Counted from the first letter of the stretch, positions 34,587 through 46,130 are shown. The stretch is DNA of 64,000 nt from Artocarpus heterophyllus (GCA_025403435.1 CM046354.1:18788424-18852423), one strand, 5' to 3'. The notes: generated from the sequence alone by a model not told the origin. Numbers and translations: made by a program.

Positions 34587-36950
34587 TGTAACACCCCTAT
34601 ATGGGGGTTAACAGTTTTTAATGAATTAAAATAAAAATCAGAAATAAAAGTAAAATCTTAAAAATAAAATTGCCGGAGCTTAAATGAAAACTTTCAAATC
34701 AAAAATAAAAATATAAACGACAATTAAACCACAGTTTAATGTAGCACCTTAAATTTAATAATATAAACTGTCGTCATCATCATTTTAACCCTCAACGCAT
34801 TGTAATACAGTCACAAAAAGTAACAATTGATGCTTACATTATCATAAAGAACATTCTTAACAATTGAAGCAGCCCCAATATAATATAGCTACATCGCTTC
34901 CTCAACTATTTTTCTCGTAGCCACCTCACACTTAGTGAGCCCTGAAAAGAAAAAAATGTAAGGGAATGAGCGACACTATGCTCAGTCGAGGAAAACCATT
35001 ACTCACCTTTAGGTTTTTATCATTACCACATTAAAACCTGCATGGTTAGTTAATAGTTATCATTATCCAGATTATGAGATTTATTATAATCATATTCCGT
35101 AGATACCATAGTTAATCATTACCGAGTTTCATACATATACATATATACAGATATTATAGTTCATCATTATTCCTAGGTACCCACGTTCAATAGATTATCA
35201 CTCAACTCATCGAAACCTAAATGGACGTGCTTGATCACCCTCTAAACATTCTAAGGGTGTTCTGGTGAGGGGACATCAAGCCCCGAGTCCTCACTAAGTC
35301 GATCCTGTACAGTGTGTTCTGGGACTTTCAACCCAAGGAAGCGTCATCACCTTCCCCCTATTTTACCTTTTAGGGTATTCATGCCCAAGGACGTAACCGC
35401 CGCCCTCTTCACGTCTCACCATTTCTCTATATTCAATCATTATTAATAGAGTCAGTTTTCTTAACCATGCTTCTCAATTTATAACATGTGTCAATTCATT
35501 ATGTTCCTCGCCGTACAATACAAGACGAGTCCATGTCATAGTTTCATATGTGATACTCATATAATATCAGTTCAACATATATATATATATATATTGCGGC
35601 AAAACAATCAATTTTAATTCTATAAAAACCTCACAAAAGATGAGTAATAGAATCCCTACCTTTCAAGCTTATCAACAATCTTTTAATCCTGGAATCAATT
35701 AACGTTAGCTCCATACTCCCTTGATCCTAAGGCGTGCATAAGGACAATTAAAACTAAAGCACAACATACAACTACATTCATAAATAAATCATGTGTAAAC
35801 CTATCTTACTAGTATGCCATTAAGCTTTTATGTAAAGCTTTTTTGAATACCACAGTAAACAATTTTTGTCTTAACACAATATAAAATGTGAACAAGTAAT
35901 CTATGTGTTTTAGTCCCTAATAAGATTCATCAATCACTTAGGATAATATTGAAAAGGTTGCAAGACATTAAAGAATTAGGTGGTGAGCAAAGATAGGTTC
36001 TTGGTTCAGGTTAGCAGCTGGTATACCATAACAAACTGACAAGTTTATTAGTTTCCAATCCGAAAATTGAATAATGCATAGAAAATAAAATACAAGTCCG
36101 ATTTAGGTTTATGATAGCTCGTTAGAAAGCTTAGGATGTCTACTTTTTAAATATGCAAACCAATTCATAAAATTCATTTTAATTTAATCCCAGAATTTCA
36201 AGAAATAGCCACTGCCCATAGAGGTATTACAAAGTTTAACAATATAAATTTTCTGTCTAGGGCATATACACTTAGACTTTATACATATGCTCCAAAATAG
36301 CAACAAACATATACTTAGGTTTAAGAACGCAAATTTGAATAATCCTTTAGTATAAAAGAAAATTTATAAATGAAAGACTAAATTTGTTCATAAGATTCTA
36401 ACCTCGGATTATGGTTAGTTGGAAGCTTGAAATGGCTTCAAAACAGGTTCTTTGACTTCGGTATGGCTGAAATTCTTGCTCAAATAGGGGTGATGGTGGC
36501 TAATTTTTATGGCTGCCTTGAAGAAGTTCTCTAAGTATTTTGCTTCAGCAAAGAAATGAGAAGAAGAGTGTGGGAACCGTGGAAGAAAAAGGAAGAAAAG
36601 ATGAAGTCTTTGAAGAGAAGTGATAAAAGCAATTATGGAGGAGACATGTCGGAGCTTGTCACAAAAGAAATAAAGAAAATGAGGGTCAAGAGTAGTTGGG
36701 AAAAATATCCTCATGTCTCTTCTGGAGACTGTAGCGCACATAATGCCAAAATGATACTTTTGAAATTTATTAGAAGTTCCAAGACTTTTCAGTAAACATA
36801 CTAAATAAGTATAGGAGAATTTTAGAAAATTTAAAAATAGATAGAAATAAATATTGTGAAATGGATTTTAAATGAAACAAATTTTTGATTGGCACACTAA
36901 AAATTAATTTAATTACCTTAATATCCGTTATGAGAATAACGGGTGTCACA
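34587..36950 (-). repeat. LTR (5' LTR in element sense)
   Basis: The second 2364-base LTR, ending GGGTGTCACA at 36950 next to the target duplication TGCCC. It differs from the first LTR by scattered substitutions and small compensating indels (for example gctcgggg versus gccgg near 27909/34672, and a shorter TA run near 35580). Confidence 0.93.
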
Positions 36951-36955
36951 TGCCC

Positions 36956-37202
36956 TACAGAAGGTCCCTCCTCCAAACAACCCTCATCGCCCTACCTTAG
37001 TGACCTTAGCGACCCACCCCACCTGATCTTGTCATCGTCTTTGCTAGAGCGCGCTAGCAAGTGGGTTGCTCATCCCTTTGTCTGACCCTATTGTAACCCA
37101 ACCACTACACCTCCCTTCATATCCCAGCAACCTTCGCGTCTGCAAATCCTATTGTTGTCAATGTTTTCTTCTCTTTAAAATTGTTTTTTAATGGGTTTTA
37201 AT
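36956..37202. other. C-rich flank of the retrotransposon target
   Basis: This continues the C-rich strand interrupted at 27822 (words such as ccttagtgacc occur on both sides). No reading frame with family resemblance was found. Confidence 0.4.
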
Positions 37203-38000
37203 TTATATTATAATATATAATTATATTATATTAATAATGTGTTTTTCAAAATTTAAATTATCTTATTTTTTTTATCTAATTATGTTTTTAAGAAAGGTTT
37301 ATTATTAAAATCAATCGCCCTTAAACTTTGGGGTCTCTCTTACTTTGCCTTTGAACCTTAAAAATCACTACTTTGTCTCCTCAAACTTTTAAAACTCCTC
37401 AATTTGTTCCCTGAACTTTAAAAATCACCATTTTGCTTCGTGAACTTTTAGACCTCCTCACTTTACCTTTGAACCTCCGATTTTTCATTCAAATAGACGG
37501 AATTAAGCCTACGTGATTTGCACATGCGGCACTTGTAAGGATAAAAATTACATTTTATCACTCCTAAGTGAGCTTAATTCCATCTATTTGAATAAAAAAT
37601 CAGAAGGGGTTATAATATATAATTATATAACATTAATAATGTGTTTTTCAAAGTTTAAATTGTTTTATTTTTTAACTAATATTTTTAAAAAAGATTTATT
37701 AATACTAATGATTCTTAAACTTAGGGTTTTTCTTACTTTGTCTCTAAACTTTAAAAATTACCACTTTACCCTTTAAAGTTTTAAAACTCCTCATTTTGCC
37801 CCTTAAATTTTAAAAATCACCCATTTGCTCCATGAATTTTCAAACCTCCTATCTTTGCTCTTGAACCTCTAATTTTTCATTTAAATAGACGAAATCAAGC
37901 CAACGTGATTTGCACATGTGTCACTTGTAAGGGCAAAAATAACATTTTATCACTCCCAAGTGAGCTTTATTCCATATATTTGAATAGAAAATTGGAAGAG
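37203..38000. repeat. Diverged tandem duplication, about 402-bp period
   Basis: Two copies share in order tataatatataattatat, aataatgtgtttttcaaa (ending near 37250 and 37652), the ttaaactt..gg.t..ctta block, repeated ccaactt/cctcaaactttaaaa motifs, and cacttgtaagg. The copies also contain inverted matches to 38000-38110 (gttt..agggg(g/t)taaag), which suggests a fold-back repeat made of short Leu/Pro-like degenerate motifs. It is not coding. Confidence 0.65.
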
Positions 38001-39499
38001 TTTAGGGGTAAAGTGGTGAGTTAAAGTTTGAGGGCCAAAATGTGAAGTTTTGAAAGTTTAGGGTAAAGAAGTGATTTTTAAAGTCCATAAGACAAATTAA
38101 GGAAGACCTTAAAGTTTAGGGGTCATTAGTGTTAATAACCTTTTTAAAAAACACCACATACAACCAAACACAATTTCAAAAATAGATTTAAAAAATAGTT
38201 TTAACATATTTTTTAAATTATTCTTATTTTTAAATTTTTATCTCAAACAAAACCATTTTGAAAACGCAATTAAACGGAACGTTTTTTAGTATAAAGGAAA
38301 AGAGGGATCACTATTTTTCTACTCATGCAATCATGCAGCTTGAAATTATCCTTGTTTGATAGTATACATTTTCGATTTTCATTTTTAAATGGGAGTCTAA
38401 ATTTGAATTTTTTTTTGCAATTGGGTAGCAAACATGCATCAATTGAGAGAGGAAATGCACCACGACTGATGCATAACTTTACAAAACTTTTCACTGTTGT
38501 CCATCGATTGGCATTGGTTATCAATTGGACTACATTGTTAAAGAGTCAAATTTAGTATTTGAAATGACAAAGTTAAAAATGTTGAGACCCATTTGAAAAT
38601 GACGAAGAGTTCAAGAGCGCATACTAATACAAATAAAAAAACGGGAACAAGGACAATATTGGAACTCAAAAGTCACAACTCTTTCAAGTTATTAAAGAAA
38701 GAAATAAGGCAGTTATAAGAGGAAAAATAGGTTGGTGACAAAGGGGCAATTCAGTGGTTTGACAACTAGGAAAGAGGCATAAAAAAGAGTCTAACCTGTT
38801 TGATAGAGAATGATCCTAATTATTATCGCAATAGCAAACAATATAAAATTTTTATATATTATAACAAAAAAAATTACTATAACATAAAATTTTTATATAT
38901 TATAGTTAATACAATTCCACCTAAACTAACATTCCAACCATTATGTCAGTCACTTGGCACAATCATGAGCAGTTTGTTGGGGTACAGTCGTTTGGTCAGT
39001 GGTCAAAATCATGGCCATTCTATCTTCTTGCCGCCAAAAAAAAAAAAAAAAACCACTATGATAACGACTAACTTCCTGCTAAAACAGTATATATAACGAC
39101 AAACACAACCAAAATATTCCTTTGGTTAAAGGGACTTCGTCAATTTATTGCTCCAAAAGTTGGACAACAAAAGTCAAAAAGTGTGCATGTATTTTGCTTT
39201 TTCCCAACACATGCTCTTTGCAACTTTTTCTTCTACTTTCCCTTTCCCTCTTTCTCGTGAAAGAAGAATCAAATGAATACTAATAGACTGCTCATCTTTC
39301 TGCTTTGATTTAAATTAACTAAACTACTAATAACTCTCACATGTTTTAAACAAAGTCAACCCTCCGAAACATACAGATCATGCAAAAGAAACTACAGAGA
39401 TCTCCTACACAGCAATTCCTGAGAACAACTCGTCTTTTAGGGACCAAAATGAAGATTTCTCAGCTCAGCAGAACACAATTTTTAGCTCAAGTAAAGTCT
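38001..39499. other. Intergenic, includes 3' flank of the DUF761-like gene
   Basis: No gene seen. An A run lies at 39038-39053. The last 100-200 bases before 39500 are the likely 3' UTR of the minus-strand gene, but no clear polyadenylation signal stands out. Confidence 0.4.
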
Positions 39500-39913
39500 T
39501 TAGACTAACTGCGAGGTTTTCGACAACTCTGCTTTCCATCCTCTGTTTACCTTCTCAATGAACTCTTCCACTCTCTTCCTCAGCTCATCATCATCATCAT
39601 CTTCTTCATCCTCATCGTCGGCGTCGTTATTGTCATCGCAAACTGCTTTCTCCGCATTTGAGACTTCTTTCACGATGACTAATTCGTTCTTTTTCTCGCA
39701 ATATTCGTCTTTTGAAACCACGAGTACTTCTTTATCATTTGCGCTTGTGTTGGGGACAGCCGAAGGAGGAGTAGCACGCCTTTCTTGCTGCTCGAATTCG
39801 GAGCCCGGTTTCGAGCCCACGAGGATTATGACTATGATCAAGTTGCAAAAACAGAAGGCGAACAGAGAGCTTGAGGCGGTTTGGGTGATCAAATCCAGCG
39901 TGACGTCCAACAT
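39500..39913 (-). CDS. Small membrane-anchored DUF761-like protein
   Basis: A single-exon frame of 137 codons with a real ATG at 39913 (MLDVTLDLITQTASS) and TAA at 39500. Residues about 15-32 (SLFAFCFCNLIIVIILVG) form one hydrophobic segment, followed by a variable hydrophilic middle and a highly acidic run (DDEDEEDDDDD, about residues 96-108). It ends with DELRKRVEEFIEKVNRGWKA. The C-terminal pattern L..RVEEFI.K.N resembles the short conserved motif of the plant DUF761 (cotton-fibre-type) family, often paired with an N-terminal membrane segment as in DUF4408 proteins. Function is unknown in this family. It is inferred to sit in a membrane with the acidic tail exposed. The acidic run gives a long antisense Ser-rich ORF (39558-39929) that is not a gene. 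Confidence 0.75.
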   Translation of the reverse strand: MLDVTLDLITQTASSSLFAFCFCNLIIVIILVGSKPGSEFEQQERRATPPSAVPNTSANDKEVLVVSKDEYCEKKNELVIVKEVSNAEKAVCDDNNDADDEDEEDDDDDELRKRVEEFIEKVNRGWKAELSKTSQLV

Positions 39914-40185
39914 GGTCAGTGGGATTTGAAAGAAATGAAGAGAAAATGAGGTGGGTGATATTGATATTTTGTTAGTAGGGTATGTTATGAGAGTATTTAA
40001 AGGCCTTACCTATAGACAAATATCTATTTTTTGTTTCAAAAAAAAAGAAAAGAAAAAGAGTAGAGAGGAAGCTTTTGTTGGGTAGATGGTGAAGTGTGTT
40101 GGGAAAGGTTTTGTCTGGTAGAAGTTGGAAGTTTCTTTTGGGTCTCTTTGTAATTGTATTGTAAGTTCGTTGCACCATACAAGAA
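39914..40185 (-). promoter_or_regulatory. Likely 5' flank/promoter of the DUF761-like gene
   Basis: On the minus strand upstream of the ATG this region includes a T-rich leader and a TATTTAAAG-like TATA candidate near 39995. The next block (40186 onward) contains TGGGCC. These are weak, generic promoter signals. The ORFs here are not convincing. Confidence 0.3.
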
Positions 40186-41766
40186 CCTCACATGGGCCCT
40201 TCTCAGTAATGCTTTGGAATGTCGTCAAACTAGCGTCAGCAAAGGGTAGTCTTCTTTATGTGATATCCTTTTGCTTATAAGGGGATTGTTTTGCTTTTCT
40301 TCCAGTAATATTTTTAAGCGTTGTTTTCTTTTAATTAAAAAAATTCATAAATAAAGCACTCGTGAATCTGACAAATTCTGCAAAATGATGGTTTGTATGA
40401 TTAATAAACAGACTTTTTGACTAGTAAGCCCTTGGGAAAAGGGTTAAAATTGTTGAAATAAGAAATGTTTGTTGATAATTAAAAATTATAGATATATTCC
40501 TATTTTGCAAGAATAAATGTGACCATGCCTCCATTGAACAATTAAAGTATGTTGTTATGCTCCCATTTTATAATAAAACTATTATATCACTCTCTTCTCA
40601 TTCAATATTTGAAATATATAATTATATCTCTATTAAATAGAATGTCATTTTCTAATTTTGTGTTGTCTCCTATTGAAAAATTTTTCCACCTCTGCCACTG
40701 TCTGGTAGTCTATGTTAAAATTTTACAAGCACGTAAATGCTCCTATTTATAGATTAAACTTTTGAAAAACAATTCATTTGATTATATTATATGCAAAATA
40801 TATTCTCTTCACTTGTTAGAACCCATTGAAAGATATAACATTTTGCACTTGTTATAACTATTCATGTAAAATTCTCGATTGTTATTCAGTAAGAACATGA
40901 TTATCTACCTTTAATTTTAGAAATCGTTCATTAATCATTATGTAAGGGACTAAAACTGTCAAATAACAAAAATTTAAGGAATAATATATCAAAATTAAAG
41001 GTTAGGAATTAAATTGTCACGATACTTGTATTTTAAAAACTAAATAAGAGTCTCTATATTAAGGATAAATTATAAAATACTACTTCAACTTTAACCTTTG
41101 TAATCATATATCCCGATCTTCAAAAGATCATTTGTTACTATAAAATATGAACAAAAAACTCCTTAAGTTTGGATTTTTAACAAAAATAAAACGCATTGCA
41201 CAAAAAATGAGGTCATTGAACGACACAGAGTGAAAGGACAAGTTATTACATTTAAAAAAATTAAAATTTTTTTAGTTTATTTTCCTTAACAATTAGAACT
41301 TTTAAATTTATATCAGTTTTTAGATTCAAATTAGATTTCTCCTCAAAAAAATATATTCAAATTAGATTTATACATAATAAGCTACAAAAAAAAAACGCTC
41401 ATTTATGTACCATATACTAACTACGTGTCATTTTTCATTAAAATTCTGATAGAATTAGGAATTTTTTTATTAATATCCAATATATAGGTGGGTGTATATA
41501 ATTTATTTATTTTTTTTAAAAAGGGACATATTGCTAAAAGGATTATAAGTGAAGGATAATTTTCTAATAATCCATTTATTATAAAGAAAACAAGTATCAG
41601 AATTTGCCCTTTTTGTTTCAAAAGAACAGTTGAAAAAAATAATTAGTAGGACAAAAATCAATCCTTATACAAGCAAAAGGTTATCAAGTACACTAAGACT
41701 AGAATCTGATTATGATAGTTTGATGACATTCCAAGGCATTACTAGGAAGGGCCCATGTGAGCCTTT
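40186..41766. repeat. Inverted repeat pair, about 45 bp, 1.58 kb apart
   Basis: The left arm (about 40186-40229) contains ctcacatgggcccttctcag and tttggaatgtcgtcaaac. The right arm (about 41722-41766) is its reverse complement with a few mismatches (gtttgatgacattccaagg ... gggcccatgtgag). The interior is AT-rich with no gene. This could be the ends of a decayed DNA element or two copies of a small repeat in opposite orientation. No target duplication was found. Confidence 0.6.
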
Positions 41767-42527
41767 TTTTTTTGGTGTTTATGAGCTTCTTTTTTTTTTT
41801 TTTCTTTTATTTTCTTCATAGACCGCGATAGAAGCAAGCTGGTGCCCGTTCCAAAGTTCTAGTATGATTTGGACTTGTTTAGTGTTGCAGATCATTGCTA
41901 GTACCATAAAAGGGTCTTGAAGGAGACAATTTGATATTATTTTTAAAATAGATAAAAATATTTTTATTTTGAAAAATAAAATTTTTTTAGGAATTATGTT
42001 TAAATTTTTGCTCAAAAAAACGTGCAAAATTATTTCCAAAAATTCTGAGAACAAAAACAAACGAGGCCGACATGATGATAAAATTTCAGTATTTTAGACT
42101 TGATAGTTAATTCATAAAGGTCAAGAGGAGATTTGTTGGGTTACCTCTCTTAGTTGAGTCGCATATTTTATAGACTAGACGTTTTGCTTTATAGAGGCTT
42201 ATAAATAAAAGCTCAATTTGCCATTCTAATAATCACAAAATTAAAAAAATATATATATTCCACAGTTAGTTTTGTTTCATTTAGATTTTTGTTTGCAACT
42301 TGAGAGTATTTATATTTTATTTAATCATGACTATATTTGTATCTAGTTCACAATATGGGTTTTGGTTCGAACCCTTTTTAGGTTTTGCTCAAAGCATTGA
42401 TTTGATGTTTTGTTTCTATTATTTGGGGCAAGGCAGAATAGGTCTTGGGTCATATCACAAATTATTATTTCTTATATGTTTTTTTTGTTGCTGATTTCTC
42501 TATATTTATTATTACAGCCACGACAGC
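41767..42527. other. Intergenic, repeat-like
   Basis: No gene seen. The segment 41930-42063 resembles 17340-17505 (word order ttttaaaata..aaaatattttt, aattatttccaaaaattctg), consistent with a dispersed MITE-like repeat. Confidence 0.35.
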
Positions 42528-42962
42528 CATAGCAGGGAGTTTGGTGCTCCATTTGCGGTCACCAACTTAGCAATAAAAAAGGACTTCGACAACACAGAAA
42601 GGATGTGCATTGTGCTTGCAAAAATTCAGAGATGCACCAGTTGTGGAGTGAAGCTAGTCAACAACCAGTATTTAGCGCAAGATTGTTCAATTTAGAAGGT
42701 CATATCATTCAAGCCCAAGCTCAACATGTATCTTCTTCTTCTTTGTTGTTGTTGCATATAATGTGGCATAGGTCATTCATTTTTGGATATTATTTTTCTG
42801 CAGATCATTAATGGAGTGAGAGCAAAGGCGTGCTTAGAACAACAATGGACTTGAGAAACCCGGAAAAGCGCACACAATGACCGCAAAAAACCGGGGCGGT
42901 GCAGCCGATGCAACGTGAAGCTTGTCAACAATCAATATTTGGGGCATCAATGCGAGGAGTAA
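42528..42962 (+). pseudogene. C2H2 zinc-finger gene fragments, two degenerate copies
   Basis: After an acceptor-like ttattacag (42527), one frame reads WCSICGHQLSNKKGLRQHRKDVH (given as two parts: WCSICGHQLSNK, then KGLRQHRKDVH) at about 42542-42610. This has the exact C-x2-C-x12-H-x4-H spacing of a C2H2 zinc finger. Just downstream, in another frame, is RCTSCGVKLVNNQYLAQDC (near 42633). A second copy near 42887-42962 reads GRCSRCNVKLVNNQYLGHQC, then EE and TAA, preceded by a degenerate equivalent of the finger. Sharing of KLVNNQYL between the copies shows a local duplication. The frame change between the two motifs in copy 1, and the damaged finger in copy 2, indicate pseudogene fragments unless introns I cannot see reconcile the frames. 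The parent gene was not identified. Confidence 0.6.
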
Positions 42963-43588
42963 TTGAAGTGAAGATATGATGCCAATGGCCGTTTGAGATA
43001 GTTTGAGCTGTTAGCTTTGGTTGTAGTTTGCTTTAGTTTTTTGATCGCAACAAAGATAGCAAACGTTGTGTTGTTTTGGGTAGTGGTCCAGGTTGTTTAG
43101 CTTTAGCTGGGTCTGTACTAAAGGCCTTTTTTTTTTTTTTGGGAATCCTTGTTGGATTCACAGAAGAGCTCCCTTCAATTGATTTTCTTTTCTTTTTTTT
43201 TTTATGATGGCATTTGTTTTCATCAAGTAATTGGATTGTTAGTCTAGAGAGAGATCAAATCCATTTCTGCAGAAGAGTACAAAATGCATCTCCCGCTCTT
43301 TCAAAGCACATCCAGTCAGTCCACAGAAAAGAAAACGTCAACTCTACGTGCTGAGAGGAAGCTTGTTACCAATTTGAAAAGTCTGTAATCCCAAAAATAT
43401 AACCAACCAACAACAATTAAAGAAATTAAACAACAAAATCACTTCATATTAGAAAGAGGACGCTAACAACTCAACAATTAGTCTGCCATAACAAACTCTT
43501 CCTAGGAAAATTTGATTAAACATATCAAACGGTACAAATATTTTATCTCTCTTTTGAAAAAAACCAAACGAGCAGAATTCTTCAGGTC
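42963..43588. other. Spacer with 3' flank of EBP2
   Basis: T runs at 43127-43140 and 43190-43203. The part nearest 43589 is the probable 3' UTR of EBP2 (minus strand). No other gene is seen. Confidence 0.4.
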
Positions 43589-44467
43589 TCATCTCTTCCT
43601 CTTCTTGTTTCCAGACACATTGCCTTTATTAAACTCACGGAAATCATTGGTGGTCTCAGCAGTGTTCTGCTTCTTCAAACCCTTCCTACCTCCAAATCCA
43701 AACTTTGAATTCCTAAACTCCCTCTTCTTCTGGTTCTTCTTGCCCTTCCCGCCTTGCCCCATTCTCCCTCCCGACCGATCTCCCGGCATTACACCAGGCC
43801 TCTTCTTACTCGACCCCTCGAACGCCTTATCATCTTCGAACGGGAAATCCATCTCTCCGCCGCCATATTTTCCTCCATCGTCCCCCCTTGGAAACCCATT
43901 CTGCTGCCTTTGCTTCCTCCACTTCTTGACAGACTCGATCTCCTCCTTCTTCTGCTTGGCCCTCTCCTTGGCCTTCTGCGCCTGAATCTCCTTTGCCAGC
44001 TTCTTCGCCTCCCTTGCCTTCTTCCTCTCCTCGGCCTCCTCGATTCTCCGCTTCTCCGCCAAGAGCCGGCCCTTCACTTTCTCCATGTGGGAATCCGGCT
44101 TCACCATCTCTGCGTAGTAGTCCGAGGGCCTCAAAAAGGGAAGCCCCATCGATTGAAGCTTCTCGAAGGCTTTCCTCGTCCCTTCTAAGGCTTGATTGTA
44201 GAAAGAGAGCTCTCTAGCCAAGTCATCGTTCACGTCCACTTCTTGCTCTTGATCAATGTCGACGGAAAGCTTGTGAATCCAACCAACATTCTCCGGCCAG
44301 CTGATATCTCCAAGCTTGTCGAGAATTCCATCGGTGTTGTAGATGGCGTTCTTTGATGGCTCAGTCAATCTCAAATCCTCGTCTTCTTCTTCTGATTCTG
44401 ATACTGACTCGGGTTCAAAAGCAGAGACCACGGGACTGAGATTTTCGATATCATCTTCTTCTTCCAT
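43589..44467 (-). CDS. EBP2: rRNA-processing protein EBP2 (EBNA1-binding protein 2 homologue)
   Basis: EBP2 is a nucleolar factor for 27S pre-rRNA processing and 60S subunit assembly. The frame opens at ATG 44467 (MEEEDDIENLSP); an upstream in-frame TTG at 44482 is not used. It ends KKRKR with TGA at 43589, giving 292 residues, the usual size for plant EBP2. Order: an acidic/Ser stretch (SESEEEDEDL, 22-31); the conserved core from about 47 to 135 (ILDKLGDISWPENVGWIHKL, then LARELSFYNQALEGTRKAF, LPFLRPSDYYAEMVKPDSHM); a Lys/Glu/Ala-rich coiled coil (about 135-185); and a Gly/Lys-rich tail with nuclear-localisation-like KKNQKKREFR and KKRKR. The coding region is intronless and more GC-rich than its surroundings. 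An acceptor-like ttgaacag at 44500 just upstream suggests a 5' UTR intron. It appears intact. Confidence 0.95.
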   Translation of the reverse strand: MEEEDDIENLSPVVSAFEPESVSESEEEDEDLRLTEPSKNAIYNTDGILDKLGDISWPENVGWIHKLSVDIDQEQEVDVNDDLARELSFYNQALEGTRKAFEKLQSMGLPFLRPSDYYAEMVKPDSHMEKVKGRLLAEKRRIEEAEERKKAREAKKLAKEIQAQKAKERAKQKKEEIESVKKWRKQRQQNGFPRGDDGGKYGGGEMDFPFEDDKAFEGSSKKRPGVMPGDRSGGRMGQGGKGKKNQKKREFRNSKFGFGGRKGLKKQNTAETTNDFREFNKGNVSGNKKRKR

Positions 44468-46130
44468 GAATCCAAGCTCCAAGTTCCTTCAATTTCGTTC
44501 TGTTCAAGATTTCAAAGAACAACAAAGTTAAAACAATGCAACAAAATAAACCACCCACCTTCACATTATTAGTAAGCAATATAGAATGCATAATATGTAA
44601 ATTAGCTTAGATGGAAAAGTAATGGCCAAGATTGTGGAAGTCTTGCAGTTGAGGGCAAACAAATAGCAAGCCCTCTCTCAAACGAAGTTGCAAAAGTACC
44701 GAATTTCTGAATCTGCAAAACATTAGTATAGTACTAAGTACTAACTAGCAGTTACAAGAGGGTACGCCCCATGTCATAATCAACACACAAAACATCACAT
44801 CAAATCACAACAAATTCAAGAAAATTATATGTCAGACTTGTTTTATTCTCTTTAGATAACGATCGATCTGGTTAGGAATGTGGAAGTAAAATCATTTGGA
44901 CTCACCTCACAACCAACCCTACAATATATAGGAGCAGGAGACAGAGTATCTGCTGGTGCTGCTACTCAGTTGCAGAAGTTGAAGTCTTGAAGTCTCAAAG
45001 TTGCTGTTTCACATTAAAAAACAGCCCATATCACTTAAACAGGTCCAATGTTTAAACTATGATTAAATATGAGTATATGTACATGGCTCAATAGCTTTGT
45101 CGGAGTAGTCAAAATCTTTTTCCAAGAAAAAAAAATTCAATTCAAGAAATCCGGAAATCCAATTAGGAAACACAAACACAAAAATACCCAATTGATAAAA
45201 CAAACTGATTTTGTTAGCAGAAGCAAGTGCAACCAACACAAATCAAAACCATAATAAATTAAACATCATAGGCTCATAGCAACTAGAGCCCCACCTATTT
45301 TTTCGTTGATTTGGCTTAGCTATTGATATTTCATAAGACAACTAAATATAAAGAAATCATTATCCTAGCAATTTTAAAGACAAAAAATTATGCTGTTTAA
45401 CTTTCAAAGAAAAAAATTTTAAAAAATAAAAATTATGTTGTCTGCCTTTCAAAGAAAAAGGATGGTCATTTAACATCTAATAGCTAATAGCCTTTCATGG
45501 TTACATTTAATTTAAGTTAGAAGTTGATGTATGCGATCCATTCTTCAATAGTTATTGCTTGCTATATTGAGTAGAGTCTGAATTCTTTCTTTTGCGTTTT
45601 GTTTACTAAGTTTTTCTCTTTTTTTTGGATCCCTTTCCGTTAAAAGTTAAAACCGAAAGCAAAAATGTGCCTCCAATGCTAGTAGATACATATATGTGTT
45701 GAAATAATACAGAGAGGCACACGGAGGGCCAAAAAAAAAACCCAAAACCCAAAAAAACCCAAAAAAAGGCCACGGAGAGCACAAATTTCATATCAAACCA
45801 CCAACAAATCACACAAATTTGAATATTCAGCCAAACATACAAAAAAAAATGGACAAATTGCATATTCGCTAAAGAGAATAAAAAAATACCTAGTTGAAAT
45901 AATTTAGAGGCACAAAATACCTAAATGGAGGTGAACTTGACGGCGCTTGAGCCTTGAACGGAGGTCAGACTGACGTCTGCAAAGAAGAAGAAAAGGAAGA
46001 GGGAGGGGGCGGCCGAATCTTAGAAGCTGGGTGAAAAAGGGTTCACGACTGTGGGAAGCTGAGGCACAAGAGCAATGAGAGAGTGAGAAACCGAGCGGTG
46101 AAAGGGGGTTGGGCTTGGGCATGGGCCTTG
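44468..46130 (-). promoter_or_regulatory. EBP2 5' region with probable UTR intron(s)
   Basis: On the minus strand, a GC-richer block at about 46130-45921 ends ccatttag/gtattt, a possible first-exon donor. It could splice to the acceptor ...cttgaacag just upstream of the start codon (exon from 44499). An alternative donor gtgag/gtgagt lies near 44906. The ORF at 46122-45904 falls in the putative UTR exon and has no family resemblance. This is a prediction from splice-site words only. Confidence 0.4.

Larger units (their letters stand above)
27823..36950 (-). mobile_element. Complete non-autonomous LTR retrotransposon carrying captured coding sequence
   Basis: Two direct repeats of 2364 bases (27823-30186 and 34587-36950) bound a 4400-base interior. 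The element is flanked by the 5-bp duplication TGCCC (27818-27822 and 36951-36955). Reading on the minus strand, each LTR starts TGTGACACCC and ends GGGG(C/T)GTTACA. A tRNA-Met-type primer site lies just inside the 36950-34587 LTR, and a purine-rich tract lies just before the 30186-27823 LTR, which fixes the sense as minus. The palindromic GAAATTTCG..CGAAATTTC next to the purine tract is reminiscent of the 3' end of plant Ty3/gypsy (Tekay-like) elements. No gag, protease, RT, RNase H or integrase was recognised, so it must rely on proteins from another element. The interior encodes, in sense orientation, a 173-codon ORF and a LOG-like sequence. The LTRs differ at scattered positions only, so the insertion is fairly young. 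Confidence 0.92.

Noticed and set aside
36885..37085. 66-codon ORF crossing the LTR end
   Set aside because: It starts in the LTR and ends in C-rich flank, so it cannot be an ancestral gene.
39558..39929. Ser-rich 123-codon plus-strand ORF
   Set aside because: Antisense reading of the acidic tract of the DUF761-like gene.
43754..44217. Long plus-strand ORFs over EBP2
   Set aside because: Antisense shadows caused by the Lys/Glu-rich codons of EBP2. Leu/Pro/Ser-rich with no recognisable domain.
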